The translations under genes and the position numbers were made by a program. This document shows positions 21,601-32,755 of a DNA stretch of 64,000 bases, piece after piece (the first letter of the stretch is position 1; each line of letters opens with the position of its first letter). The DNA is from Mnemiopsis leidyi (taxonomy: Eukaryota > Ctenophora > Tentaculata > Lobata > Bolinopsidae), in the NCBI GenBank assembly GCA_000226015.1, contig JH153173.1:52115-116114 (forward strand), given 5' to 3'. Under the pieces are notes generated by a model. It was not told where the DNA came from, ran no database searches, and saw only the letters and a list, made by a program, of their open reading frames with translations.

Positions 21601-22373
21601 GTTTGGTGAGTGGGGCAATTGGCGCCATTGGCACCAATGGAACAAATGAATGTTCCAATGGCGCCAATGACAATGAGGTCAGTAGTGCCTATGGTGGTCT
21701 CCATCGCCATTGGTGCCAATGAATGTGTTCCATTGGTGACAATGGCTATCGTCATTGGCGACCATTGGATCATTTATAATGGATCCAATGGAACCACTCT
21801 ATGGCGATATCTTTTTCACACTCAAAGTAAATGGATCATATGGAATTACAATGGCGACAATGGTACCAATAGCTTCAATGCGACCAATTGCCATTAATAC
21901 CATTGTTGCCATTGGTTTCATTGTCACCATTGGTAACACTGTCACCATTGTTTGTTCCATTGTCGCCTTTGGTACCTTAATTGTCATTGTTGCTATTGGT
22001 ACCATTGTCGCCATTAGCGCCAATGCCGCCATTGTCAGTACTATTGTCGGTACCATTGTCACCATTGGTACCATTGTTGCAATTGGTACCATTGTCACCA
22101 TTGTAATTCCATATGATCCATTCACTCTGAGTGGTGATCGTGAAAAAGGTATCACCATCAAGTGGTTCCAATGGATCCATATTATAAATGATCCAATGGT
22201 CGCCAATGACGATAGCCATCGTCGCCAATGGAACACATCCATTGGCGCCAATGGCGATGGGGACCACCATTGGCACCACTGACCTCATCACCATTGGCGC
22301 CATTGGAACATCCATTTGTTCCATTGAGTGGATCCATTGGGGCCAATGGCACCAATTGCCCCACTCACCAAAT
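21601..22373. mobile_element. 0.77-kb foldback element of CCATTG/CAATGG units
   Basis: The ends TTTGGTGAGTGGGGCAATTG and its inverse (CCCCACTCACCAAA at 22359-22372) begin two arms of about 270 bp (21601-21870 and 22100-22373) that are extended reverse complements with scattered mismatches, sharing landmarks such as GACCATTGGATCATTTATAA and ATGGATCATATGGAATTACA. The centre (about 21870-22100) is a run of short units around GGTACCATTGTC. CCATTG and CAATGG dominate the element and many units are themselves small palindromes (GGCGCC, GGTACC centres). Long open frames occur on both strands, but they follow from the repeat composition and are not genes. No transposase is seen. Confidence 0.85.
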
Positions 22374-22465
22374 TAAACTATATGACTCTTTTACCAACTC
22401 TTCTTCGGTCGACTCAGCCGAATGACCGGGAAACGGTGATTAAGGGTTAAATGAGGAGGGTGTCC

Positions 22466-22546
22466 GTTAAACGATCTAGAACCTTCCAGGAGCCCCTTCA
22501 GTATAACTGTAAAAGCCTGGGTACAGGTGTAACAAATACAAATACA
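22466..22546. repeat. Uninterrupted copy of the 20295 repeat
   Basis: Contains CTTCCAGGAGCCCCTTCAG, AACTGTAAAAGCCTGGG and ACAGGTGTAACAAATACA without the two insertions seen at 20320-20375 and 20408-20482. Confidence 0.7.
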
Positions 22547-22557
22547 AATACTACGTC

Positions 22558-22760
22558 ATCGGCCGGCTGGTCTAGTGGTAGCGCACCTGATTCTTGAACC
22601 GGTGGTTACGGGTTCTAGACCCGCGGAGGAGCACTGCACCATGCTGATGTTCTTAGCCACGGTTTCTGTCTTCTGGATCTTCACAATATTTACGTAGTAT
22701 ATACAGGACTTGCTACAGAGAAGAAGGTTAAGATATACTATAAACATTATACAGCAGTTG
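22558..22760 (+). repeat. tRNA-derived SINE-like element
   Basis: The head at 22558-22630 has an A box (TGGTCTAGTGG, full match) and a slightly degraded B box (GGTTCTAGACC) at tRNA spacing. It is followed by an unrelated body containing TTCTTAGCCACGGTTTCTG. The anticodon stem does not pair well, so a functional tRNA is unlikely. Confidence 0.55.
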
Positions 22761-22799
22761 ATCATTATTTTATTTTTCGTTATAATCTACCGATTCTAC

Positions 22800-23050
22800 T
22801 TCAACATATTTTAGAGGAAGCAGAAAGGGATTTGGTATGTGAGTCGATGGTAGGGATGGTTCAGCCAAGGAAAAGAGCAGGGATTGGTTTTGGAGAATGG
22901 AAAAAGCCTTGAGAGAAGATGAATACTGAGGAAAGGAAAAAAGCAGCCATTGAATGGGTACAGAAATCTTAATCAGGAAAGAGTTGTATGGCAGCCTGGA
23001 GCTTCAAAGTGGTTGGGCCTTTTGGGAGGGTTTTGAAGTTATTTAGGTAG
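22800..23050 (+). pseudogene. Decayed coding remnant, origin unknown
   Basis: Short open stretches in shifting plus-strand frames look protein-like (RDLVCESMVGMVQPRKRAG..., later RVVWQPGASKWLGLLGGF) but are broken by stops and frame changes. It sits in a repeat-rich tract, so a dead mobile-element ORF is the likeliest source. I do not recognise the protein and assign no function. Confidence 0.3.
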
Positions 23051-24094
23051 ATTTTATTTTTATCTTTTGTTTACTCCCCCGAGGTATTTTTTGCTTTTGA
23101 CCATGTTACTGACCACAAACGACAGTTTATTACCTGTTTGAAAGCATATGGAATCTACCCGCTTAGAACACAGATTTAAAGTTCTACCATGATGAGCATG
23201 AGGAGTAACAGTGGATATATCTCACTCTTGACTGCTCAGTTGCAGTACAATCTCTTAATAGTCGAGATATGCTGAAGTCCTTGTGGAACAAGCAGACAGC
23301 TGATATTTGATTTAAATGATGATGATGAAGAAGAGCTAAGACATCCATTTCAACTCAGGATGTCACAGGAACAGACTGCAATCTTCGTCACCATAGATTT
23401 TAGGGGGGGGGGGCTTGCCCCAAGCTACCAACGTCTGGTAGTACTATATGCTATGGAAATTAAACACCCCGAATGAGGGGGCAGGTTTTGCACTGATGAT
23501 CTGTTCCTGATCAAAGATTATACCCGACAGTCCCAACCAATTTGTCGAATTTTGGCTCATTTAGTCATGTCCTCGTGAGGTTTTCTCTCCATGGCCCTGA
23601 AACAGCTGCTTTTTCCCATGATCTTTGAGCAATCATTGCTAATATACCAAGAGACAGTTATGTGGAGGTGCCTTTACAGTGCTGCAAGAGTGACCCCACA
23701 GTGCCATTAGAGAGCTGCCACAGTGCCATACATACATACCTAGTAAGTCATAATGGTTGTCTTATTCTGATTCTTAGATCTGATCTTGCTTAGTCTACTT
23801 GCTGAGTAACTGTTGTGTTAACCTATCATGAAAATTATTCAGTTGACCCTTGTTGTTAGCTTTTGTGCATGATTAGTATTCTTCAAAGCTAGACAATGCT
23901 ATCATTCACGCTTAGCAGTGTATTATCAAACTTCGTTGTAATGGTTGAATTCCAGGGCGAAGATATTTTCCATCTTCCCGACTTAATACATCAGGCTATG
24001 ATTACGGTATTTTATAACTTATAAAACTGTTAGTTAATCTAGGCATGTGAACCAAATCACGGAAGTCATCCAGTGAAGTTGCTTGTTGCTGCAT

Positions 24095-24280
24095 CAGTTA
24101 GTACAGTTTCCCATTTAACCCTCACATACGAGTTCTCGAACATTCGGCCGGATGGAGCGTGAAGCTGCATAGATTTGATAGAATCCTTAGCTGAGCACGA
24201 CTAGGCAGCACCTCGATTCGAACTCGCAACTTATCGATTACGAACCTGACATTCTAACCAACTGCACTACCTAGCTGTTA
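24095..24280 (-). repeat. tRNA-derived SINE, copy 1
   Basis: Read on the minus strand, a tRNA-like head (A box TAGTGCAGTTGG, B box GAGTTCGAATC) precedes a body that shares extended similarity with 40950-41158: plus-strand CATTTAACCCTCACA, then GAATCCTTAGCTGAGCA. Two diverged copies in one window define a family. Confidence 0.75.
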
Positions 24281-27138
24281 AGGGTTCTTATAAAGTAAAA
24301 CTTTGTCTATATACTGTGACAACTTGTCACTACTGAAACACAAGGATATATCTTGTGGATGAGAGAAGTATATATACAACATTTGCAAACAGGTTAGGAA
24401 GTGAGTTATGTGCCCCGCCTCGGCTAAAGCTATGAATTTCCTTGCCGAATGGCATGTTAAGCAAGGATCTTAAGCAGCTGGGTTCCGTTCAGGCATAATT
24501 CCTTACACTCATGTCACTATGTTCGCATGATACATCCTCTTGATCCAATATATCAAAAATACAGTTAAACTTAGTGGCGATTGGGTAATTCCTGTGTGTG
24601 TTAAAACTATAAATATGGATAGTACATTTGCTTTAAGGGAAGTGTTGTTAATTCGTTTGTGGCTCAACAAACCTTTTTCTGGGAGAAGTTCTTGTCAAGC
24701 TCATTCATATTTGCAAAAAAGTTTGTTAATTAGATGTATTTAACAAAAAATTCATGCCGGTAATTGTCACTGATATACGATAATGAGACATTTCCTGAAA
24801 AATGAAACGCTGCTGGAAAACTGCCAGCACAATTTATCATATAGCAGCTGAGTAAAACTGAAACGAGTTAAACTGTAAACTAGAAAATTCTGGATCGTTG
24901 TTGAGGCTATCATATTACTCATTGACGTACAGTGACATAATATAACTATGTCGTATGCGGTGTGATCCAACCAAATGCCCGGTGATATCATCCCTTATCA
25001 TATTTGCCATTCCATTGTCCTAAATAAAAAGTGTGGAGAGCTGAAGTGAATTATTGAAACAGTCGCCCCCTTTTGGCTAGTCCTGCACACCTGGCCCCAG
25101 GTTCATGTTTCACTAGTGATGATTACCCCGATGTTCTCGTGGTTGTTAAGGATCGTCTGTTATTATCGATTGTTGGTTACTTTATACACTGATTCAGCAA
25201 TGTATTGTTTGTGTTACTCAGAATGAATGTAACCTAACTGTTAGCCCAGCAAGCAGCTGCTTAGCTAACGGAAGTAGACAAGGTTTGCTGTCACTGTACA
25301 GTCTACTCAATCTACACCGCGACGTGGTGTAGATTGTGTAGACTGTATAGTACTGTGACCACGTGTTTCTTTTTATTGGCGATATTGTTTCTCAGGGTTC
25401 ATCGTCCGGTACTAAAATAGACGTAGTGACGGTTTAGATTTTTGCTTGCCTCAGATTGTGGTATCTGCCAACACAACAATTTACCTAGCTATTCCTGTTG
25501 AGCACGGTTTAGATTCTGCAACCGTTTCGAAGTCTTCTAAGACCTTTTTACTTAGCACGAGGATAGTGAAGTTAAGAAAAATAAGCCATATAAGTTCTCC
25601 AGTCATACTGCCTTACTGTCCTTTGAACTACGAATTCGCTGCCCTATTCTTCCGAAACAAAGTCCAATTGTGAATTCTTATCATGGCACTAATAATTTGT
25701 TAAGAATTTTGATAGAATCGTGTGTAACACTGTTTTCAACTTCAACGACCCTTAAGTCCGCCCGCAATTAGTCGATAATTTAAATCGTACTACTTAGCTC
25801 TCGGTTCACCTGAAGCGATAGAGGAGTCTTTTTGGATAATTGATAGTTACCTTACTGGTCGTTAATGATCTCGACTGTTTTAAAGTAAATTCCGCTCATT
25901 ACACATCCCACCTATCGTCAATTTTGTCTGAACGCAACATTGCTGGAGAAGACTTAAATCTTCTGTCCAATTTGCCAATAGTATAGGAATTGGATTGTCT
26001 TGAGTCACTACATTACAATGCTGTTAAATTCTTACCAACTTCAACTTAAACGAATATATATAGGGAAACAGGAAGTGACTATCAGGACTAAAACAGCAGC
26101 CCCTCCCCCAGATATTTGCAGCTCGGCTTGTAATGATTGTTTAAATATTTAAAAACTGGCATATGGCGCTTATCCGTGTAAGGTACCGTATTTTTGCCGT
26201 ATAAATTACCGTAATTAACTGTCCTAATATTTCAGAGTCGAATTTTTTAATTGCTGTTTAATTCTCGTATTTTTTAGAGCTCCGAATATTTGTCGAATTC
26301 GGAACTAAACAGCCTTTCAACACAACTCTACACATACCAGTGATAGGAAGTAGAAGATGTGTCCAGGCATTGAGAGACACTCCACTCCTGAAAATTGTTA
26401 AATCTGTCTGTGAGAAGTGCTGCACACAGTTTCGTGTGTACACTTCATCTCAACCTGTAATGTGAGCAGTTAAGTGTTGCAGGGGCCAGGTGTGTTGTAT
26501 TTTTAGAAGATAGGACTGTAAATTCTTTTGTTTTTGTGTTAGTTCTTTTGTTTCTGTACATGATCTAATATTTTGCTGTGTTGGATGTATTGTTATTGTA
26601 GTGCTGTGTATAGTGTTAATTTGGAACTTATGTTTAAAAGTATGCTATGCGGTGGCTTACATTTTTGTCTTTAGTTAGTTACTCCATATTTATTGTGTAC
26701 TCGAGGTCCCTTGCCGCAGCTCAGTGTATGTTGTGTATCTTTTACTCTAGTGTCCAAATGATTTATTGTTCATTTGTACCGTATCGCGTTCATTTTTTTC
26801 TTATTGGTTTACCAGGAATTATTGATCTTCATCCTATTGTAGTGACTAAGAGCTTTAGAGTTTATTTTCATGCTCATTGCCTTAAAAGTTACGTGTAGGG
26901 TTTCACGATACGAGTAAGCAATTTGTTATTAGTTGCATTTGATTTCAGTATCCATGTTCCTCTTAATTCTTTTTCCATCATGGTTTCTATTGGAATTTGA
27001 GTATTGAAAGCAACATCAGATATCTTTGCAACTTCTTTTTATTGAGATTCAATGACAATTTAAGATTTACCGATTACCAACAACACCTTTGTTACTAACA
27101 AAATATTCTAAATAGCAATTATAGGTTCCTCAAGGAAT
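24281..27138. other. Noncoding region 5' of stomatin
   Basis: No convincing exon. It contains a hairpin at 25289-25358 (listed) and AT-rich unique DNA. Candidate reading frames at 26647-26898 and 25446-25673 have no recognisable composition or splice context. Confidence 0.45.
25289..25358. repeat. Hairpin element
   Basis: Arms 25289-25319 (TGTCACTGTACAGTCTACTC ...) and 25326-25358 (... AGACTGTATAGTACTGTGAC) are reverse complements with a 6-bp loop (GCGACG). Confidence 0.75.
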
Positions 27139-30100
27139 ATGGTAGACGCTGAGAAAGGTGCCGGTCCTTCCAACGCGCACGCTGGTCCGAAAAATAACCA
27201 ATACGAAGGTATGTGAACATTGATCAAAACTACAATAACAATGATTGAAATGTTGTATTTTCCAACTTTAAATGCCAACTTTAAATGTTAATTTTTTACC
27301 GGTGGAACTGACTCCCCAAAGTTGAAACCATACACCACGGGACCAGGATGACTTTATAAAAATTTCAACCGCAATTCCGCGGTACAGCGACATATGACAC
27401 CCACAATATTTGCCACATGGTACATTGTGCGTCATATGACGACAGCTACAGAGGATATGATATGTAGTCAAGTGTTGTGATCCCTGTTGCACCTTTCTTC
27501 CATGTCTGTGTTGTGACTCTTCCCGTTGTATTGGGGTCAAATTTCGATTTTTTATATATGATCTAATCGCTGAAATCTACGAATTTTTCGGCTTGACACG
27601 CATCTGTATTCGCCAACTAACTTCATGACGTCATACGTACTTTACTAATAATGGAAGCGTCATTCATTTAAGATGATATTCGTTTTTTATTTGTTTCGAT
27701 CAATATGACTGTTCGGCAATTTGACGGTTTGTCGATGGACACATACAAAATATTGTAAAATGATGTCTGTTATGAATCCTTACCTGTTATGAATCCTTAC
27801 CCGGGCGTTATGTGTCCGTAGGTGTTCCTTACCTGTGCGTTATGTGTCCGTGCCGTACCCGTGCGTTTAGTGTCCCTGCGTGCCTTACCCGTGCGTTACC
27901 CGTGCCGTACCCGTGCGTTATGTGTCCCTTAAGTGTGCGTTACCTGTGTGTTATGCGCCCATCGACAAACCGTCAAATTGCCGACTGTTCTCACGAATTC
28001 ATTGCTACATTCAAAAAACGTTTCTGGCACTGCCGCAGCAGTTTTATGTGAATCCCTCTGCTTTAATTGATGGATGCAGATGGCCATTTCCTATCTCATG
28101 TTTCGATTTCTTAAACTATCCAATCCAAAAAGGTTGATAATAATTTTTGGTAAAAGCTAAAAGTTTCGGTACAATTGAAGCCCTGCCAAATACCAGCTCT
28201 AGCTCTGCTCTACTATTTTCAGATATAGGCATGGAAAACACGGCAAATGGTGTCTCAAAGTCCACGGCCCACTTAATCACTTCTGAACAATCACGTACTG
28301 TAAAATTCACGCTGCTATGTTAATGTTTTGTACGGTATTAGAAATGATACGAAATTATGCTGCCGTTTCTTGCAGCCATTATGATTTGTACGCAATATAA
28401 AAGTTTTGTAATGCAATGATTTGCAAGACACAAACTTTTTCCACCATAATCTTTTTCAAAAGGTTAAATTAAACGTCTTTTATTTCTCTTTCTGCTCACT
28501 AGACTGTACTGGCATGAACAATATTTTGATTGATGTGCTAAGCATAACTAACTACTGTTCATGAAAGAGTGCGCCAAATGCCAATCGTTCTGAGAAGTTA
28601 TAAGTTTAATGTGTTAATCCTTAATATAATAATCAATGTTATGTTGCATGATTGCTGTCTCTCAGCTGTAAATTATATATTATATGTCAATGTAAATGCG
28701 AAATTACATGTTCTGAAATTCTGCCCTCCTTTTCTCCTTCAGCTTCCCTTGCCTGTCAGTTCCATCGGTATAATTATGAAGATATTGTAACTCAAATTCT
28801 GTAGAACGCAACATATTTTTAGAGCAAGATGTGGGAATCTGCGGAGGAATTCTTATCTTTATCAGTATCCTCATGTGTTTCGTCTTCTTCCCCCTAGCCC
28901 CCTTCTTCATCATCAAGGTATTGATACATAGTTTACTTTTACTAACCTAACTTTTAATCAAGATTCTATTTTAATCTATTAAACCTGATTCTGAAAATAT
29001 CAAGGACTAAATAACAAGATTGTCACTCAAAGGTGATAGTTTATAATGAACATTTGAAAACATATGCTTGCGTGCTACCTGCGTCTTGTATAACACAAAC
29101 CATACCCCCATGCTGAAAACACTAACTGTGTAACAAACCTCCAGGTCGTTGCCCAATACGAGAAAGCGGTTATATTGCGGTTAGGTTGTATCAGGAAGGG
29201 CGGTGCGGCTGGACCGGGTCTCTTCTTCTTCCTGCCTTGTGTTGATGAGATCCATGTTGTTGACATGAGGACTATCTCCTTCGATGTCCCTCCTCAAGAG
29301 GTAGGCAGACGATCTGAAGTTGAGTGTATTATTGATTGTATTATTGAGTGATTACTGCTTATACCACGATTTTATACTAAATAGCCTACTTTGTCGTGCC
29401 TAGCTATACCTATTTTCACTAGAACACTGCAAACAACCGCTCTGGATTAGTTTTAGCTCTCGGCCGTACACCAACTTCCTCCACTTCAGATCCTAACAAA
29501 AGACAGTGTGACAGTTACAGTTGACGCGGTTGTCTACTTCCGGATCCAGGATGCCGTGTCCTCGGTCTGCAACGTTGACAACGTCAAAACCGCAACCAGA
29601 TTGCTAGCCCAGACAACTCTGAGGTTAGTCACGTTTAAAGACAGTTGATCAATCATCAGATGTAGCAGTTTAGCTACATGTTGTATCTACCGTACATGAT
29701 GTAGCTAATCCATGATGTACAGCTACTCTGCTTCTATACAAGAAGCTTCGTTATGTAGCTACATGTAGCGGATACTATTCTTAATAGCATTAAATTTTAA
29801 GATAATCCAAGCTTTTGAAAATACCTGGATACGTGTAATCAACCTCGTAAAATTTAAAGAAAAAACAAAGTAAAAAGAAGCAACCAGATTTTTAAATCCT
29901 TGTTTCGTAGGAACATGCTCGGTACGAAATCCCTGTCTGAAATTCTGAGCGAGAGAGAGGAAATTTCCAACAGTATGCAGGTATGTTACGAGAAAGACTT
30001 GTTAATTATATTCCTGGGCTCCAATCAATTCACATCATGATCTGCATGGTTACGTTAATTTGAATAATGATTATAATTATCTTAATCATTCAAGGCAACA

Positions 30101-32755
30101 TATTCAAATGAAATTGTAAATGAGGCCGAAGTTCAACCCAGGAGTCTTTGAATGGTGCTCTTCTAAAAATTTCTTCTCTCACTTGACGACAATTATGTAG
30201 CTCATCTTTTCGGCCGGTAATAGAATAGCCTGACAGTGAAATTACAGAACTGTTTCAATTTGAGGTCGAATCGATCATTAAAATTGTAAAACACTTTCTG
30301 TCGGCGTTATATCTTAATCACATGAACCGTTAATTCCCTTGCACCATCCGGCAAGCAAATACAACGGTCAATGGTGATCATAAGCCGTTATGTGTGATGC
30401 ACAATGCAGTAATCCATCGATATTGTAACTTTAATAGGGCGTGTTAACTCATCATTAGGGCGTAAATAGTTCAATTATTTGATCGCAAAACATGAATTGC
30501 CTCTCACATGAACGCCGGTGTATTTATCCAGACACTAAGAAAAGAAATCGCACTCCTTGTAAGCTTCTAGTATAAATCAAGTCGTGAAATTAAATTAGTC
30601 TAGTCAGTTTCGCAACTACATTTACTAACTCCATTAGTGAAAAACTTGTTCCCTGATTCTCACAGACGTCCCAAGGACCTGATTTGGAATAATTGCTTAT
30701 ATTGTAGCCCGTATAGTCGTATACCTTCACATCACTACATACAGCCCTCAGTTGAGTAAAACATATACATTTGAGTTGAGTAAAACATAAACAGTTAAGT
30801 AAAACATAGATAAGTTGCCTTATAGCCTTATCAATAATGTTAATTATAGTTTCAAATTTCGAAACCACTACATGTGCGATAACCAGGAATGTGACAGATA
30901 ATCGATCTATCTTTGGTCAATATTTTATTTAACTTTGGTCAATATTTTAATATGGGTAGCTTCTTAACTACCTTACTCTATTCTCTACTTAAAAGTGTTA
31001 AGGCAAAACCAGTTTCTACTATGAAGTGTGATGGTTATAGTTCAGGCACAACCAGTCTCAACTTTAAAGTGTAATGAAGGTAGTTTTCTGGTATTTACTT
31101 TAAAGTGTGATGGAGGTAGTTCTCTAGTCTCTACTTTAAAGTGTAATGAAGGTAGTTCTCTAGTATTTACTTTAAAGTGTAATGGAGGTAGTTATCTAGT
31201 CTATACTTTAAAGTGTGATGAAGGTAGTTCTCTAGTCTATACTTTAAAGTGTAATGAAGGTAGTTCTCTAGTCTCTACTTTAAAGTGTGATGAAGGTAGT
31301 TCTCTAGCCTCTACTTTAAAGTGTGATGGAGGTAGTTCTCTAGTCTCTACTTTAAAGTGTGATAAAGGTAGTTCTCTAGTATTAACTTTAAAGTGTGATG
31401 GAGGTAGTTCTCTAGTCTCTACTTTAAAGTGTGATGAAGGTAGTTCTCTAGTCTATACTTTAAAGTGTGGTTGGGGTAGTTCAGGCATAACCAGTCAGGA
31501 AGTACCACATTACTATCGGGCCCTGTTTTCCGTAAACAAACAGGCTTTCTTTATTAATTTCATAATTACTTTCACAGACATATTTAAACTGAATGTCTAG
31601 CGCATTCTCTGAGTTCCAACTCCCAAGTCGCATGTTCCAATTAGTGTGATATTTACAATATTTCATAAGAATTTGAATCTTCGAAACCTGACTAAACATT
31701 TATTTACATGATTAAAATGTTGCCCGATACGGCAATGTTTAAATTTATGATTGATAACACATTACATTCAACCGACAAACATGACATCATGACGTCATCA
31801 AGCCAAACAAATCGAATATGAGAAATGCTTGACGCGATTTTTCTTGTTTCAGCATATTCTTGACAAAGCGACGGACCCATGGGGTGTTCTTGTTGAGCGT
31901 GTCGAAGTGTAAGTTGCGCCCGGAATGATTCATGTCTTCTTTTTTTGATATTTTTAACAATTTCAGCAAACTCTCGATGAGGGTACAGATCCATGGGGTG
32001 TTTTAGTTGAGAGGGTTGAAGTGTAAGTCTGTGTAAATTTCTTGGAAGCTGAGCTAAAGCCTGGTTGCTATTAGTTACATCTTTGCACGGTTGTTCTGTT
32101 TTTCTTCCATTCCTAACTTTTTTCTTGTTAAGCTTCGTCAACAACACATCTTTTCATCACAAACCATTGCAGGAAGGACGTGAGACTACCCCAAAACCTG
32201 CAGAGAGCCATGGCTGCTGAAGCCGAGGCTCACAGGGACGCCAAAGCCAAGGTAAACATCTCTCTCTACGACTGATTGTTATTTTTTCTCTCTCTAGTTC
32301 TAGTATCTTAGTTCTAGCCCGTGACCTGCTTTAGGCAGTTAAATTTTCAGATTGATTATGTCACGTCTGAGTGTACCGTCCTGGCCGCTAAGTAGAGTAC
32401 AGCTAGCGCTAAGTCTGAGTGCTGATTTCTTTAAGTCGACTTTAATTTGTCTCACAATTTGGCAGAATTGACGTGAGTGGGCAATCAGAGAGAAGTTTTA
32501 ACATATAGAGCACGTCACACACAATTTTAAGACTCTACACCAGTCCCCAACCCTCCACCTACTCAGGTTATCGCCGCTGAAGGAGAATTGAACGCTTCCA
32601 AGGCTCTGAAAGAAGCTGCCGATGTCATCGCTGAGTCACCCGCCGCTCTCCAACTGAGATACCTCCAAACTCTGGGAACTATCGCAGCTGAGCGCAACTC
32701 TACCATTCTCTTCCCCATGCCTATTGACATGATGAAAGCATTTGCCGAGAAGTAA
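27139..32755 (+). CDS. STOM: Stomatin (SPFH/band 7 membrane scaffold protein)
   Basis: Exons 27139-27208, 28823-28917, 29145-29300, 29490-29623, 29911-29980, one of 31853-31908 or 31967-32022, 32173-32251 and 32567-32755 (TAA 32753-32755) join in phase to 282 residues, the usual stomatin length (human about 288). An acidic/polar N-terminus is followed by a hairpin membrane segment ([20 protein letters not shown]). The band 7 domain follows ([73 protein letters not shown]), then the coiled coil ([17 protein letters not shown]) and C-terminal oligomerisation and raft segment ([28 protein letters not shown]). Stomatins form ring oligomers on the inner plasma membrane and modulate ion channels (family knowledge). 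AATAAA lies at 33192-33197. The first intron hosts a MITE, and the intron before the duplicated exon hosts a minisatellite. Confidence 0.95.
27707..27990. mobile_element. MITE with 24-bp perfect terminal inverted repeats and 8-bp target duplication
   Basis: The element spans 27715-27982. The left end GGCAATTTGACGGTTTGTCG continues ATGG, and the right end (27959-27982) is its exact complement. It is flanked by GACTGTTC at 27707-27714 and 27983-27990, a perfect 8-bp target duplication. The 268-bp interior is made of imperfect CCCGTGCGTTATGTGTCC units and has no transposase. An 8-bp duplication suits hAT, P or Merlin type transposons; the GG start slightly favours Merlin (inference). It lies in stomatin intron 1. 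Confidence 0.92.
31035..31485. repeat. 36-bp minisatellite in a stomatin intron
   Basis: About 12 tandem units of 36 bp (core TACTTTAAAGTGTGATGGAG followed by GTAGTTCTCTAGTC) with point variants (GATGAAGG, AATGGAGG, GATAAAGG). Because 36 is a multiple of three the array stays open in one plus-strand frame as a 12-residue repeat, but it lies inside an intron and is not coding. Confidence 0.95.
31853..31908 (+). CDS. STOM: Stomatin alternative exon 6a
   Basis: A 56-nt exon with its own acceptor (TTGTTTCAG) and donor (GTAAGT) encodes [19 protein letters not shown]. It occupies the position of the conserved 'TLDDATDAWGIKVERVEI' part of stomatin. Its sister exon lies only 58 bp downstream. Confidence 0.88.
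31967..32022 (+). CDS. STOM: Stomatin alternative exon 6b
   Basis: A 56-nt exon with acceptor (CAATTTCAG) and donor (GTAAGT) encodes [19 protein letters not shown], the same length and phase as exon 6a. Including both (112 nt) or neither shifts the frame, so exactly one must be used. Confidence 0.88.

Noticed and set aside
21755-22282. Long open reading frames on both strands (up to 175 codons)
   Set aside because: They arise from the CCATTG/CAATGG repeat, translate to low-complexity peptides, and mirror each other across the foldback.
21469-22630. Functional tRNA genes at 21469 and 22558
   Set aside because: A and B boxes are present, but the anticodon arms do not form a standard five-pair stem with seven-base loop, and SINE-like bodies follow.
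27268-27540. Minus-strand Cys/His-rich frame of 90 codons in stomatin intron 1
   Set aside because: Cys and His spacing fits no zinc-finger pattern I know and there is no start or splice context.
31028-31600. 190-codon frame with a 12-residue repeat
   Set aside because: It is the 36-bp minisatellite inside a stomatin intron; flanking stomatin exons splice past it.
27139-32755. Erlin or another SPFH protein instead of stomatin
   Set aside because: Motifs such as [28 protein letters not shown] and [14 protein letters not shown] are stomatin, and the 282-residue length and hairpin membrane segment agree.
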